A DNA stretch of 64,000 bases. Origin: Spirabiliibacterium mucosae (GTDB taxonomy: Bacteria > Pseudomonadota > Gammaproteobacteria > Enterobacterales > Pasteurellaceae). The notes below the pieces were generated by a model, which had not been told where the DNA came from, made no database searches, and worked only from the letters and a program-made list of their open reading frames with translations. Made by a program: the position numbers and the translations under genes. The stretch is from NCBI RefSeq assembly GCF_014884965.1, contig NZ_JABTBO010000011.1:1-64000 (forward strand). Reading direction: 5' to 3'. Shown here piece after piece: positions 28,748 to 37,563 of the stretch (position 1 is its first letter; the number at the start of each line of letters is the position of its first letter).

Positions 28748-28870
28748 AATGTTTCCTCAATGATTAACAAATTAAACGCCTTGAACAAAATCCAAGCCGA
28801 TAAACCTTTGACTATCCTATGCTAAATCATTATAAAATTAAATAGAAATCAGCAAAAATTAGGAGAAAAT

Positions 28871-29145
28871 ATGATATTAACCACACAATTTACCGTTTTT
28901 GGGCGGGTGCAAGGGGTGGGTTTCGTTATTTCACCTGGCAAAAGGCCTCTCAATTAGGCCTGACTGGCACGGTGCGCAACCTCCACGATGGCAGCGTGTT
29001 GATTATCGCCCGCGGTGAAAAGGCGCAAATCGACGCGCTCAAAACTTGGCTTGAGGACGGCGGGCCACGCTCAGCACGGGTTGAAAACGTACTTGCGCAG
29101 CCCTTTGATGGTGAGTTTGCCTACAACGAATTTAAGATAACTTAG
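28871..29145 (+). pseudogene. acyP: Acylphosphatase, interrupted by a frameshift
   Basis: Acylphosphatase hydrolyses carboxyl-phosphate bonds such as acetyl phosphate. The ATG at 28871 (AGGAG before it) reads MILTTQFTVFGRVQGVGF and then leaves frame and stops after about 30 codons. The remaining sequence in the next frame is a clean acylphosphatase: YFTWQKASQLGLTGTVRNL (with the catalytic Asn), HDGSVLIIARGEKAQIDAL and the end FAYNEFKIT. One extra T in TTT at 28921-28923 joins them and puts the catalytic Arg (GVGFR) in place, giving 91 residues against 92 for E. coli YccX. The end overlaps the convergent yfeD by 14 bases. Confidence 0.88.
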
Positions 29146-29998
29146 CCTGCGCGCGCAAGGCGCGTTGTTGCGCGTGGGTTTTGAGCGCGCGAATGCAAAG
29201 TGCGGTCACAAATAGCAGTGATTGCACCAGCACGATGGTCGGGCCAGTGGCCGCATCAAGATGGTAGCTGAGCAAAGTGCCGATAAACGTTGAAAACACC
29301 GACACGCCAATGGCAATCAGCAGCATGTGATCAAAACGCTTGGTCAAGCAAAATGCAGTGATGCCCGGAGCAATCAGCAGTGCCACCACCAAAATCACCC
29401 CCACCACTTGCATCGCGGCAATGATGGTCAGCGCCAGCAACGTGAGCAGCGCATAATGGAGCAATTTCACCGGCAAGCCGACAATTTTGGCCTGCACAGG
29501 GTCAAAGCAATAGAGCAGGAAATCTTTGCGCTTGCTTAAAATCACCGCGCTGGTGAAGAGTGAAATCACCAAAATCAAGATGAACTCTTGCTTCGGCACG
29601 CCGAGCAGGTTGCCAAACAAAATGTGCAGCAAGTGTTGGTCGGTTTCTACTTTTACGAACAAAATCAAGCCAAAAGCAAACATGCCTGAAAACACAATGC
29701 CCATTACGGTGTCTTCTTTCAGCCGTGAGTTGTGCTTGAGATACCCCGTGAACACGGCGCACAATATGCCTGAGACAAACGCACCGAGTGCCAACGGCAC
29801 GCCGAGCACAAACGCCAGCACAATGCCTGGCAGCACTGCGTGCGAGATGGCATCACCCATCAGCGACCAGCCCTTGAGCACCAAATAGCACGACAGCAGC
29901 GCGCAAACAAAGGCGACCAAAAGTGCGGTTACGAGCGCTTGTTGCATAAACGGAAAAGACAGCGGTTCATAAAACCAGTTGAAAATGGCCTCAAGCAT
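29132..29998 (-). CDS. yfeD: Iron/manganese ABC transporter permease, YfeD type
   Basis: One of two membrane subunits of a chelated-iron/manganese importer (ABC-3 family). The 288-residue product has about 8 helices and the family loop LVLKGWSLMGDAISHAVLPG near residue 40-60, with AGITAFCLTKRFDHML-like and the membrane-coupling GLPVKLLHYALL segments. Its start overlaps yfeC by 8 bases, showing a single operon yfeA-yfeB-yfeC-yfeD on the minus strand. Direction of coupling and partner genes make the Yfe/Sit group far likelier than zinc ZnuB, but metal choice is not proven. Confidence 0.88.
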   Translation of the reverse strand: MLEAIFNWFYEPLSFPFMQQALVTALLVAFVCALLSCYLVLKGWSLMGDAISHAVLPGIVLAFVLGVPLALGAFVSGILCAVFTGYLKHNSRLKEDTVMGIVFSGMFAFGLILFVKVETDQHLLHILFGNLLGVPKQEFILILVISLFTSAVILSKRKDFLLYCFDPVQAKIVGLPVKLLHYALLTLLALTIIAAMQVVGVILVVALLIAPGITAFCLTKRFDHMLLIAIGVSVFSTFIGTLLSYHLDAATGPTIVLVQSLLFVTALCIRALKTHAQQRALRAQAKLS

Positions 29999-30842
29999 TG
30001 GCTTTCCCCTTTACTCTGCGCTGTGTCACCAGCCCATATTTGGGTGAGAACAAAAACGCCAACAAAAATAGGCAAGTTTGCAAAAACACAATCAAGCCGC
30101 CAGTGGCACCGTTGAAAAAGTAACTAGCATAGGCGCCGACCGCACTTGTACTCACGCCGAGCGCCACGGCAATGGCAATCAGCCGCGGGAAGCGGTCCGT
30201 CAACAAATAGGCCGTCGCGCCCGGGGTGATCACCATCGCGATCACCAAAATCGCACCCACAGTTTGCAATGCCGCCACCACGCAGGCACTGAGCAGCGTG
30301 AAAAACAGCACTTTTAACCGAATCGGCGAAATGCCCACCGACACCGCGTGGCTTTCATCAAAAAACACCAGCAGCAAATCTTTCCAAAACAGCAGCAAAA
30401 ACAGTAAGCTCACCGCGATGATGATGCCGACTTGGATGATGTCGTTGTCATCAATCCCCAAAATATTGCCCAGTACGATGGATTGCACGTTCACCGAGGT
30501 GGGGTTGAGGGATACGATAAACAGCCCGAGTGCGAAAAAGGTCGAGAAGATAAAACCGATGATGGCGTCTTCACGCAATTTGGTGATGGCTTTCACCCAC
30601 AAAATCGCCAGCGCCGCCAGCAATCCTGAGATAAACGCGCCGATAGCATAGGGCAACGCGAGCGCATAGGCAATCGCCACCCCTGGCACCACCGCGTGGG
30701 AGAGCGCATCACCGATGAGCGACCAGCCTTTGAGCATTAAATAGCACGATAAAAACGCGCACACGCCGCCCACCAGGCTGCTGACCACAATGGCTTTGGT
30801 CATGTATTCGTAGTGAAACGGCTCAAGGAGGAGATCCAACAT
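29991..30842 (-). CDS. yfeC: Iron/manganese ABC transporter permease, YfeC type
   Basis: Second membrane subunit of the importer. The 283-residue product has the matching signature LMLKGWSLIGDALSHAVVPG and about 8 helices, and starts MLDLLLEPFHYEYMTKAI, as YfeC/SitC proteins do. It lies 2 bases after yfeB and overlaps yfeD. The two permeases are paralogues and likely pair as a heterodimer. Confidence 0.88.
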   Translation of the reverse strand: MLDLLLEPFHYEYMTKAIVVSSLVGGVCAFLSCYLMLKGWSLIGDALSHAVVPGVAIAYALALPYAIGAFISGLLAALAILWVKAITKLREDAIIGFIFSTFFALGLFIVSLNPTSVNVQSIVLGNILGIDDNDIIQVGIIIAVSLLFLLLFWKDLLLVFFDESHAVSVGISPIRLKVLFFTLLSACVVAALQTVGAILVIAMVITPGATAYLLTDRFPRLIAIAVALGVSTSAVGAYASYFFNGATGGLIVFLQTCLFLLAFLFSPKYGLVTQRRVKGKANA

Positions 30843-30844
30843 GG

Positions 30845-31729
30845 TTATTTGCCTTTTGACCGCACTTTGGGTGATTTAGGTGGCAGCTCTTGGCCATCTT
30901 CGCCGTAGAACACCAGCGCGTGCTCGTCGTCGGTTAACACCGTCAAGGCGCGTTTGTCTTCATCGTCATGCAAATCAGGACCAGCCAGCGTCAAGTGACG
31001 CAGCACGCCACCGAAGGCGCGCTCAAGATTGCGCTGGGTAAACGTACTTTCTGTGTCGCCTTTGGCAATCAACGTGCGGTTGATCATCACCACTTGATCG
31101 CAAAAGTGCGGTACGCTCCCCAAGTTGTGGGTGGAAACCAAAATCAAATGCCCTTCCGCGCGCAGTGCGCCAAGCAGGTCAATAATGGCGTTTTCGGTTT
31201 TCACATCCACGCCCGTAAACGGCTCATCGAGCAAGATAATACGGCTTTCTTGCGCTAATGCGCGGGCGAGGAACACGCGCTTTTTCTGCCCGCCGGAGAG
31301 CTCGCCGATTTGGCGGTCTTTGAGGTGGCTGATATCCACCCGCGCCATGGCTTGCTCCACTTTGGCTTTGTCGTTGGCTGATGGCCGGCGCAAAAAGCCC
31401 ATGTAGCCGTAGCGGCCCATCATCACCACGTCATAAACAGAGACAGGGAATTGCCAGTCCACCTCTTCGGTTTGCGGCACATACGAAACGAGATTTTGCT
31501 TCAACGCCGTTTTCACCGGCATATCACACAAACGCACCGAGCCGGTCAACGGTTTGACCAGCCCCATAATGCTTTTAAACAGTGTTGACTTACCGCTGCC
31601 GTTGACACCCACCAAGGCGCAGGTGGTGCCTGCGCCGAGGGTGAATGACACATCATAAAGTGCGGTATGCCCATTGTTGTAGCGCACTGCGAGGTTGTCT
31701 ACAACAATGCTTGGCGTAACTTGCCCCAT
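30845..31729 (-). CDS. yfeB: Iron/manganese ABC transporter ATPase, YfeB type
   Basis: Cytoplasmic ATPase that powers the importer. The 294-residue product has Walker [10 protein letters not shown] at about 38-46, the Q-loop [15 protein letters not shown], signature LSGGQKKR, Walker [12 protein letters not shown] and the H-loop STHNLG. YfeB-type proteins share the long Q-loop with E-V-D-W. A polar acidic tail of about 45 residues follows the ATPase core. Its ATG directly abuts the stop of yfeA. Confidence 0.93.
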   Translation of the reverse strand: MGQVTPSIVVDNLAVRYNNGHTALYDVSFTLGAGTTCALVGVNGSGKSTLFKSIMGLVKPLTGSVRLCDMPVKTALKQNLVSYVPQTEEVDWQFPVSVYDVVMMGRYGYMGFLRRPSANDKAKVEQAMARVDISHLKDRQIGELSGGQKKRVFLARALAQESRIILLDEPFTGVDVKTENAIIDLLGALRAEGHLILVSTHNLGSVPHFCDQVVMINRTLIAKGDTESTFTQRNLERAFGGVLRHLTLAGPDLHDDEDKRALTVLTDDEHALVFYGEDGQELPPKSPKVRSKGK

Positions 31730-32614
31730 TTATTTTTCAAATCCTTTCACAATCGTTGACACGGTGGTGTTCAACAAGTCTAAGTAGGTTGGCACTGGGC
31801 CGTCTTTGGTGGAAAGTGAATCCACATACAACACGCCGCCGTATTTCGCGCCACTTTCTTTCGCCACTTGTTTGGCTGGCTTGTCAGACACGGTGCTTTC
31901 GCTGAACACAACGGGGATGTGTTTGGCGCGCACTTGTTCAATCAAATGACGCACTTGTTGCGGTGTGCCCTCTTCGTCGGCGTTGATTGGCCACAGATAA
32001 AGCTCATTGAAGCCGTAATCTTTTGCCAAGTAGCTAAAGGCGCCTTCGCTGGTGACTAAATAGCGTTTATCCGCAGGCACTTTTTCGAGTTTTTCACGCA
32101 GGGGCGCGTCCATCGCTTTGACTTTTTCGGCGTAGGCTTGCGCATTTTTGTGATAAGTTTCCGCGTTCGCTGGGTCATATTTGCTCAGCGCTTTTTCAAT
32201 GTTGTCGATATACACCAGCGCGTTTTTGGTTGACATCCACGCGTGCGGATTTGGTTTGCCAGTGTACGGGCCTTCGTAAATTGACATCGGCTCAATACCT
32301 TCTGTCACCACCACTGATGGCACGTTTTTCACATTGGATAAAAAGCGTTCAAACCAGCGCTCAAGGTTCATGCCATTATACAACACCAAATCTGCCGATT
32401 GCGCTTTGACAATGTCTTTTGGCGTTGGTTGATAGTCGTGGATTTCCGCCCCCGGTTTGGTGATGGATTCCACCGTGGCTTTGTCACCTGCCACGTTTTG
32501 CGCAATATCTTGGATAATGGTGAACGTGGTGAGCACTTTCAGTTCCTTGGCGTGCACAGAAAGTGCGGTCAAGGTTAAGGCAGACGCCAACAAGATGGCT
32601 TTTTTCAGTTGCAT
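31730..32614 (-). CDS. yfeA: Iron/manganese ABC transporter periplasmic binding protein, YfeA type
   Basis: Cluster A-I binding protein that traps Mn(II) or Fe(II). The 294-residue product has a signal peptide cut after VHA (residue 22) and the four metal ligands expected for the Mn/Fe class: H59 (EIHDYQP), H124 (NPHAWM), E190 (VTSEGAFSY) and D265 (VDSLS). The third ligand is Glu and there is no His-rich loop, which argues against zinc. An uptake signal encodes TALS of the signal peptide. A Fur-like box lies 65 bases upstream, so iron control is likely. Confidence 0.92.
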   Translation of the reverse strand: MQLKKAILLASALTLTALSVHAKELKVLTTFTIIQDIAQNVAGDKATVESITKPGAEIHDYQPTPKDIVKAQSADLVLYNGMNLERWFERFLSNVKNVPSVVVTEGIEPMSIYEGPYTGKPNPHAWMSTKNALVYIDNIEKALSKYDPANAETYHKNAQAYAEKVKAMDAPLREKLEKVPADKRYLVTSEGAFSYLAKDYGFNELYLWPINADEEGTPQQVRHLIEQVRAKHIPVVFSESTVSDKPAKQVAKESGAKYGGVLYVDSLSTKDGPVPTYLDLLNTTVSTIVKGFEK

Positions 32615-32678
32615 AATAGCTCCTTTTTTGTGTGGTTATTGGTCATGGGCGCTATCATAACCAAATTTTCACAAAATT

Positions 32679-32697
32679 GCAAATGATAATTATTCTT
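32679..32697. promoter_or_regulatory. Candidate Fur box upstream of yfeABCD
   Basis: GCAAATGATAATTATTCTT contains a perfect GATAAT with a partial hexamer on each side, a good fit to the 19-bp Fur consensus. It lies 65-83 bases before the yfeA ATG and within the 3' edge of tusE's flank, where a promoter for yfeA would be. Confidence 0.6.
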
Positions 32698-32699
32698 AT

Positions 32700-33011
32700 T
32701 TATAAGCATTTCGCTGGCTTCGGCAAGCCTGCCAATTTGCTTGCCTGCTTGGCAGGCCCCTGCGGGAAAAGGCGCTGCAAATAACGGCTGTTGCCCTTTT
32801 CTGGGCCAAATTTCTCCGCCATTGCTTTCACCAGCATACGAATGGCAGGCGAGGTGCCAAATTCGGCATAAAACCCACGCACAAAGTGAATCACCTCCCA
32901 GTGCGCCTCATTGAGCACAATGCCCTCGCGCTCGGCAATCACTTGCGCCACCGCTTCGCTCCAGTCGTCTCGATTGAGTAGGTAGCCCTCTTTGTCTGTT
33001 TGTAGTTCCAT
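32700..33011 (-). CDS. tusE: TusE, sulfur-relay protein for tRNA 2-thiouridine
   Basis: TusE takes persulfide sulfur from TusBCD and passes it to MnmA for 2-thiolation of tRNA wobble uridine. The 103-residue product matches DsrC/Tus[41 protein letters not shown] and LPKPAKCL with the acceptor Cys one residue from the end. The start at 33011 (MELQTDKEG) suits the family; an ATG six codons earlier (33029) would take its codons from an uptake signal, and neither has a strong ribosome site. tusE next to yccA is the order seen in E. coli. Confidence 0.92.
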   Translation of the reverse strand: MELQTDKEGYLLNRDDWSEAVAQVIAEREGIVLNEAHWEVIHFVRGFYAEFGTSPAIRMLVKAMAEKFGPEKGNSRYLQRLFPQGPAKQASKLAGLPKPAKCL

Positions 33012-33040
33012 ATTGACCGCACTTTTCATGTGATAAAAGT

Positions 33041-33060
33041 ATGCCCCTAATCAGGGGCAT
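33041..33060. terminator. Short perfect hairpin between yccA and tusE
   Basis: ATGCCCCT and AGGGGCAT flank a 4-nt centre. It follows the yccA stop by 34 bases. Only a weak T run (ACTTTTATC) comes after it on the minus strand, so it may be a leaky terminator. Confidence 0.5.
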
Positions 33061-33094
33061 CATCAATCGGGTTTCAGCAATAACTGCTATTGCT

Positions 33095-33754
33095 TTAATC
33101 TCTCGCTGCTGAGAGCAAGTTCAACAAGCTGATGAACAAGTTATACAACGACACATAAATGCTGATGGTCGCGCGGATGTAGTTGGTTTCACCACCGTGG
33201 ATGATGTTGCTGGTTTCATACAAAATCGCCCCGGTTGAGAACAACACAAACATCGCGCTCAGCGCCAAGTGTAACCCTTGGAAGTTGAAGAACAGGCTGG
33301 CAATCACGCCCACCACCAGTACGATAAAGAGCGCAAACAGCATGCCGCTTAAAAACGACATATCTTTTTTGGTGGTCAACACATAAGCTGAACAGGCAAA
33401 GAACACCGCCGCTGTGCCGGCAAAGGCAAGCACCACCACATCACCCAAGCCGTTGCCGACATAGACGTTTAAAATCGGGCCTAAGGTGTAGCCGAGGAAG
33501 CCGGTGAAGGCAAAGGTGGAGAGAATCCCCCACGCGCTGTTAGCCAAGCGGTGAGTTAAAAACAATAAGCCATAAAAACCCACCAGCATCACAATCAGGC
33601 CAGGGTAAGGCAAGTTCATGCTCATGGAAATGTACGCGGTGAACGCAGAGAAGGCGACGCTCAACGCCAAGAGGAAATAAGTGTTGCGTAAAACTTTGTT
33701 GCTCGCCAACACAGAATCATGGGTGCGAACATCGGTTACGATACGTGGTTGCAT
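33095..33754 (-). CDS. yccA: BAX-inhibitor-1 family inner-membrane protein YccA
   Basis: E. coli YccA is an inner-membrane substrate and modulator of the FtsH protease, whose regulators HflK and HflC are also in this window. The 219-residue product (same length as E. coli YccA) has seven hydrophobic segments, the N-terminal [18 protein letters not shown], and the C-terminal [15 protein letters not shown] typical of the BI-1 family. AAAGGAGAAATTG precedes the ATG. It is upstream of tusE on the same strand. Confidence 0.93.
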   Translation of the reverse strand: MQPRIVTDVRTHDSVLASNKVLRNTYFLLALSVAFSAFTAYISMSMNLPYPGLIVMLVGFYGLLFLTHRLANSAWGILSTFAFTGFLGYTLGPILNVYVGNGLGDVVVLAFAGTAAVFFACSAYVLTTKKDMSFLSGMLFALFIVLVVGVIASLFFNFQGLHLALSAMFVLFSTGAILYETSNIIHGGETNYIRATISIYVSLYNLFISLLNLLSAARD

Positions 33755-33816
33755 TCAATTTCTCCTTTCGTCAATCACGTTTTAAAGGTAGCGACAATGG
33801 TGAAAAATGTCAATCA

Positions 33817-34545
33817 TTATCGCAAGTTAAAATAGATAAAGCTCGCCATTCGCCCTGTTGGATTGGCGCGGCGATAGGAAAAAAAGCGCGCATCATTGAC
33901 AGTACAAAATTCGCCGCCGCGGATCTCGCGCAAACCGCACTTTTGCAGCCGCTGGCGCGCGAGCTGATAAATATCGGCGAAAAACTTGCCTTGCTCGTTT
34001 TCGTCATTGACAAACGCGCTGGCCGCTTGGGCGTCGGCTTTGATAAACGCCTCGCGCACCTCTTCGCCAACCTGAAAGGCCGATTTGCCAATCGCTGGGC
34101 CAAGGTAGGCCACGATTTCCTCTGCAGGGCTGGCAAATTGCGCCACGGTGTTTTCTAACACGCCGTTGCACAGCCCGCGCCAGCCTGCGTGAGCGGCGGC
34201 CACCTCTCGCCCACTTTTGGCCGCAAACAGCACCGGCAGGCAATCAGCGGTGAGCACTGCACAAACCACGCCCGATTCATTGGTGTACGCCGCATCGGCA
34301 TTGGGCGTGCCCTCGCATGGCAAGCGGGCCACCTCGGTGGTGTGGGTTTGGTTTAAAAACTGCGGCATCTGCGGCAAGTTGGCCAGTTGAACCAGCAAAG
34401 TGCGGTTTTGCTCGACCGCACTTTGATCATCACCCACATGGCCGGCCAAATTAAAGCCGTCAAAAGGCGCTTGGCTGACGCCACCTAGGCGGGTGGTGAT
34501 GCCGGCGTGAACGCCTGAAATCGTAAAATCGACGTTTAACAGCAT
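33817..34545 (-). CDS. pgeF: Purine nucleoside phosphorylase/laccase-domain protein PgeF (YfiH)
   Basis: PgeF-family proteins bind copper or zinc; E. coli YfiH removes wrongly inserted Ser from peptidoglycan precursors, and relatives have adenosine phosphorylase or phenol oxidase activity. The 242-residue product has GVHAGITTRLGGVS at the start, VLTADCLPVLFA with the metal Cys and AAHAGWRGLCNGVLENTV with the His. The ATG at 34545 lies one base after the rluD stop, as in E. coli rluD-yfiH; the longer frame lies inside rluD and is rejected. Confidence 0.93.
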   Translation of the reverse strand: MLLNVDFTISGVHAGITTRLGGVSQAPFDGFNLAGHVGDDQSAVEQNRTLLVQLANLPQMPQFLNQTHTTEVARLPCEGTPNADAAYTNESGVVCAVLTADCLPVLFAAKSGREVAAAHAGWRGLCNGVLENTVAQFASPAEEIVAYLGPAIGKSAFQVGEEVREAFIKADAQAASAFVNDENEQGKFFADIYQLARQRLQKCGLREIRGGEFCTVNDARFFSYRRANPTGRMASFIYFNLR

Positions 34546-34546
34546 A

Positions 34547-35524
34547 TTAATACTCCAAGTCTTCTTTGTGTAACTCGTAGTCAGCTTTGAGTGCTTCCAC
34601 CAACTGCACAAAATCCTCTGGCAGCGGCGCAAACCACTCCATCGCCTCACCTGTGATCGGGTGCTCAAGGCGCAGCATCACCGCGTGCAGCGCTTGGCGC
34701 TTGAAATTGCGCAGCACGGCCAAAAAGTCCTCGCTGGCGTTTTTCGGCGGGCGCGGGCGGCCTCCGTAAACAGGGTCACCGAGCAGTGGGTGAGCAATGT
34801 GTGCCATGTGTACGCGGATTTGGTGCGTGCGCCCCGTTTCTAAACGCAGGCGCAGGCGGGTGTAATTACGAAAGCGCGCCATAATACGGTAATGCGTCAC
34901 CGCCGGCTTACCCATCGGGTGCACCGCCATTTGTGTGCGCTTGGTGGCGTGGCGCGCCATTGGCTCGTCCACCGTGCCGCCTTTGGTCATGATGCCAAAA
35001 GCAATCGCCTCATATTCCCGCGTGATTTTGCGCTTTTGCAGCGCGCTGACTAAGCGCGTTTGTGCAGGGATGGTTTTCGCCACCACCATCAACCCGGTGG
35101 TGTCTTTATCCAAGCGGTGAATAATCCCCGCTCGCGGCACTTGCGCAATCGGCGGGTAGTGATACAACAGCGCGTTAAGCACCGTGCCATCAGGATTGCC
35201 CGCACCCGGGTGAACCACCAAGCCTGCAGGCTTGTTGATCACAATCAAATCGTCGTCTTCATAGACAATATCCAGCGAGATATTTTGCGGCACAAAACGG
35301 TTTTCATCTTCCACCTGCACGCGCACCACAATGCGCTCGTCGCCCATCATTTTTTCCCGCGGCTTGTTCACCACCACGCCGTTGACGCTCACCAAATCCT
35401 GCTCAATCCAGGTTTTAATGCGTGAGCGGGAATAATCTGGCAGCTTTTCGGCCAGCACTTGGTCAAGGCGCAGCCCCAGCTGCTGTGGGTCAAGCTCAAC
35501 GGTGAGTTCTAATTCTTTTGTCAT
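34547..35524 (-). CDS. rluD: 23S rRNA pseudouridine synthase RluD
   Basis: RluD makes pseudouridines 1911, 1915 and 1917 in helix 69 of 23S rRNA, needed for proper subunit joining. The 325-residue product (E. coli 326) has an N-terminal S4 domain (RLDQVLAEKLPDYSRSRIKTW shown in part, DYSRSRIKTWI), the catalytic Asp D139 in HRLDKDTTG, and the late RTHQIRVHMAHIAHPLLGDP motif in part (RTHQIRVHMA). It is divergent from bamD, as in E. coli. Confidence 0.97.
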   Translation of the reverse strand: MTKELELTVELDPQQLGLRLDQVLAEKLPDYSRSRIKTWIEQDLVSVNGVVVNKPREKMMGDERIVVRVQVEDENRFVPQNISLDIVYEDDDLIVINKPAGLVVHPGAGNPDGTVLNALLYHYPPIAQVPRAGIIHRLDKDTTGLMVVAKTIPAQTRLVSALQKRKITREYEAIAFGIMTKGGTVDEPMARHATKRTQMAVHPMGKPAVTHYRIMARFRNYTRLRLRLETGRTHQIRVHMAHIAHPLLGDPVYGGRPRPPKNASEDFLAVLRNFKRQALHAVMLRLEHPITGEAMEWFAPLPEDFVQLVEALKADYELHKEDLEY

Positions 35525-35688
35525 AATTTTGTGATTTCACTTAATTCTAATTTGCTTATTTGCCAATGATCGTTACAATACTAAATCATACAATGTGTTG
35601 TCCAATATTGTAGCGGAAGTTTGCCTGTGTAGTAACCTTTTGCCGACAAAACGCACGTTTAATTTCATTAAGATAGTAGGATCGATTT

Positions 35689-36501
35689 ATGCATAAATTA
35701 AACTCCATTGCGCTCGCGCTTGTGACCGCACTTGCCATTACCGGCTGCTCAAGCAGCGACAAAAAAGTGGAAGAAGGCAGCGTTGAGCAACTCTATGCCA
35801 AAGCCAACACCTATTTGCAAGACGAAAACTACACGCAAGCCATCCGCTATTTCGACGCGGTGGACAGCCGCTACCCGTTTGGGGCCTATTCTGAACAAGC
35901 GCAATTGAGCCTGATTTATGCCAACTACAAAGCCAGTGAATACACCATCGCGCTGGCCGATGCCGAGCGCTTTTTGCGTATGCACTCCACCAGCCAGCAT
36001 TTGGACTTTGTGCTCTATGTCGCGGGCTTGATTAACTCTGAGCTTGGCCGCCACTTTATGCTCGACACCTTCGGCGCCGACCAAGCCTTGCGTGACCCGC
36101 TGCCAATGACCAACGCGATGAACAACTTCAACACGCTGGTGCAAAACTTCCCGAACAGCCGCTACGCCGCGGACGCCAAAGCGCGCATTTTGTATTTGCA
36201 TAATGCTCTTGCCCGCCATGAGCTGCACGTTGCTGAGTTTTATTTCAAACGCGACGCCCATGTGGCGGTGGTCAACCGTGTGCTCGGCCTGGTCGATCAC
36301 TACCCTGACACCCAAGCGATGTATCAAGCGCTGCCGTTGCTGGAAAAATCCTACCAGGCCATGAACCTGCCAGCGCCCGCCAAACAAATTGAAACCTTGA
36401 TTGCGCAAAACAAAGACAAAACCTTCCCGAAAATCCCTGTGCCTGAACGCGACGTGGATTTGCAAGTACCCAACGTGCTCGCCCCTGCCGCGCAGCAATA
36501 A
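35689..36501 (+). CDS. bamD: Outer membrane assembly lipoprotein BamD
   Basis: BamD is the essential lipoprotein of the BAM complex that inserts beta-barrel proteins; its Neisseria homologue ComL was first noticed in competence. The 270-residue product has a signal peptide with lipobox ITGC (C20), then TPR repeats (EQLYAKANTYLQDENYTQAI, RYPFGAYSEQAQLSLIYANY, NAMNNFNTLVQNFPNSRYA). E. coli BamD is 245 residues; the longer C terminus is usual in Pasteurellaceae. An uptake signal encodes TAL in its signal peptide. Two uptake-signal hairpins follow the stop. Confidence 0.96.
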   Translation: MHKLNSIALALVTALAITGCSSSDKKVEEGSVEQLYAKANTYLQDENYTQAIRYFDAVDSRYPFGAYSEQAQLSLIYANYKASEYTIALADAERFLRMHSTSQHLDFVLYVAGLINSELGRHFMLDTFGADQALRDPLPMTNAMNNFNTLVQNFPNSRYAADAKARILYLHNALARHELHVAEFYFKRDAHVAVVNRVLGLVDHYPDTQAMYQALPLLEKSYQAMNLPAPAKQIETLIAQNKDKTFPKIPVPERDVDLQVPNVLAPAAQQ

Positions 36502-36506
36502 AATGC

Positions 36507-36533
36507 AAAGTGCGGTCAGGGAAACCGCACTTT
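36507..36533. terminator. First USS hairpin after bamD
   Basis: AAAGTGCGGT (36507-36516) and ACCGCACTTT (36524-36533) with a 7-nt loop, 5 bases after the bamD stop. Confidence 0.75.
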
Positions 36534-36546
36534 GAGCGACAAAAAA

Positions 36547-36571
36547 ACCGCACTTTTAAAAGTGCGGTTTT
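36547..36571. terminator. Second USS palindrome between bamD and secF
   Basis: ACCGCACTTTT and AAAAGTGCGGT abut as a perfect 22-base palindrome (36547-36568), with A7 before it and T5 after, suited to end transcription from both sides. It is 13 bases from the first hairpin. Confidence 0.88.
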
Positions 36572-36585
36572 TGTTTGCCTGATTA

Positions 36586-37554
36586 TTATGGCATTAAGGG
36601 TTCGCTGTCAGCGCCCTCTTTTTCAATTTTCGGTGGCAACATGTGCTCGCGGCTTAGGCCAATGTCAAACGCCAAGGCGATGGCGATATAGATAGAGGAA
36701 TAGGTCCCAAAGCCGATACCGATCAACAATGCCAGCGAGAAGTTGTGAATGCTCGGGCCGCCGAAGATAAACAGCGCCAGCACCACAATCAAGGTGGTAA
36801 AGGAGGTCATCAAGGTGCGCGATAAGGTTTGCGTTAACGAGATATTGATGATCTCTTCGGTTTCCGTGCGGCGAATTTTACGGAAGTTCTCCCGCACGCG
36901 GTCAAACACTACGATCGAGTCGTTGAGTGAGTAACCGATTACCGACAAAATCGCGGCCACGAAAGTCAAGTCCACCTCGATTTGCAGCATCGCAAACACC
37001 CCGAGGGTGACAATCACATCGTGCGCCAGCGCCAAAATCGCCCCTGTGGCCAAGCGCCATTCAAAGCGGAAGCTAACATAGGCCAGCAGCATAATCAACG
37101 TGGCCAAGGTGGCGTAAATGGCGGCGTCGGTAAGCTCTTTACCCACGTTCGGGCCGACATATTCAACACTGTGTACGGTGATTTGGCCGTCGAGATCTTT
37201 GAGCACGTCGATGACTTTGGTGCCAATTTTGGTGTCGCCTTCGGCGGTGGATAGGCGAATCATCACATCGCGCGTGCCACCTGAGGCCTGCACAATGGCG
37301 CTGCCAAAGCCGTTTTCAGCCAAGGTTGACCGCACTTTAGGCAAATCCGCTGGCTGCGAGAAGGAGGTTTCAATCACCGTACCGCCAGTGAAATCCAGCC
37401 CCCAGTTGAAGCCTTTGGACACGATAAAAAATAACGAGACCGCCACCACCAGCACAGAAAAGACATAGCCGATAAGACGGAATTTCATAAATGGGATTAG
37501 CCGACGGGCCAGTTTCACACTGCCTTCGGTTTCGTTGCGTTTTGCTCTCACCAT
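36586..37554 (-). CDS. secF: Protein translocase subunit SecF
   Basis: SecF with SecD uses the proton gradient to help pull secreted proteins across the inner membrane. The 322-residue product has the N-terminal helix FRLIGYVFSVLVVAVSLFFI, the periplasmic domain starting GFNWGLDFTGGTVIE, and the RND-type conserved SLNDSIVVFDRVREN. E. coli SecF is 323 residues. It lies 9 bases after secD in the queA-tgt-yajC-secD-secF cluster, and ends near the palindrome shared with bamD. Confidence 0.97.
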   Translation of the reverse strand: MVRAKRNETEGSVKLARRLIPFMKFRLIGYVFSVLVVAVSLFFIVSKGFNWGLDFTGGTVIETSFSQPADLPKVRSTLAENGFGSAIVQASGGTRDVMIRLSTAEGDTKIGTKVIDVLKDLDGQITVHSVEYVGPNVGKELTDAAIYATLATLIMLLAYVSFRFEWRLATGAILALAHDVIVTLGVFAMLQIEVDLTFVAAILSVIGYSLNDSIVVFDRVRENFRKIRRTETEEIINISLTQTLSRTLMTSFTTLIVVLALFIFGGPSIHNFSLALLIGIGFGTYSSIYIAIALAFDIGLSREHMLPPKIEKEGADSEPLMP

Positions 37555-37563
37555 GGCCGGCTC

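Noticed and set aside
33811-35690. A heat-shock or sigma-E promoter for bamD
   Set aside because: GGAAGTTT at about 35615 resembles a sigma-E -35 box, but no matching -10 box was seen at the right distance.
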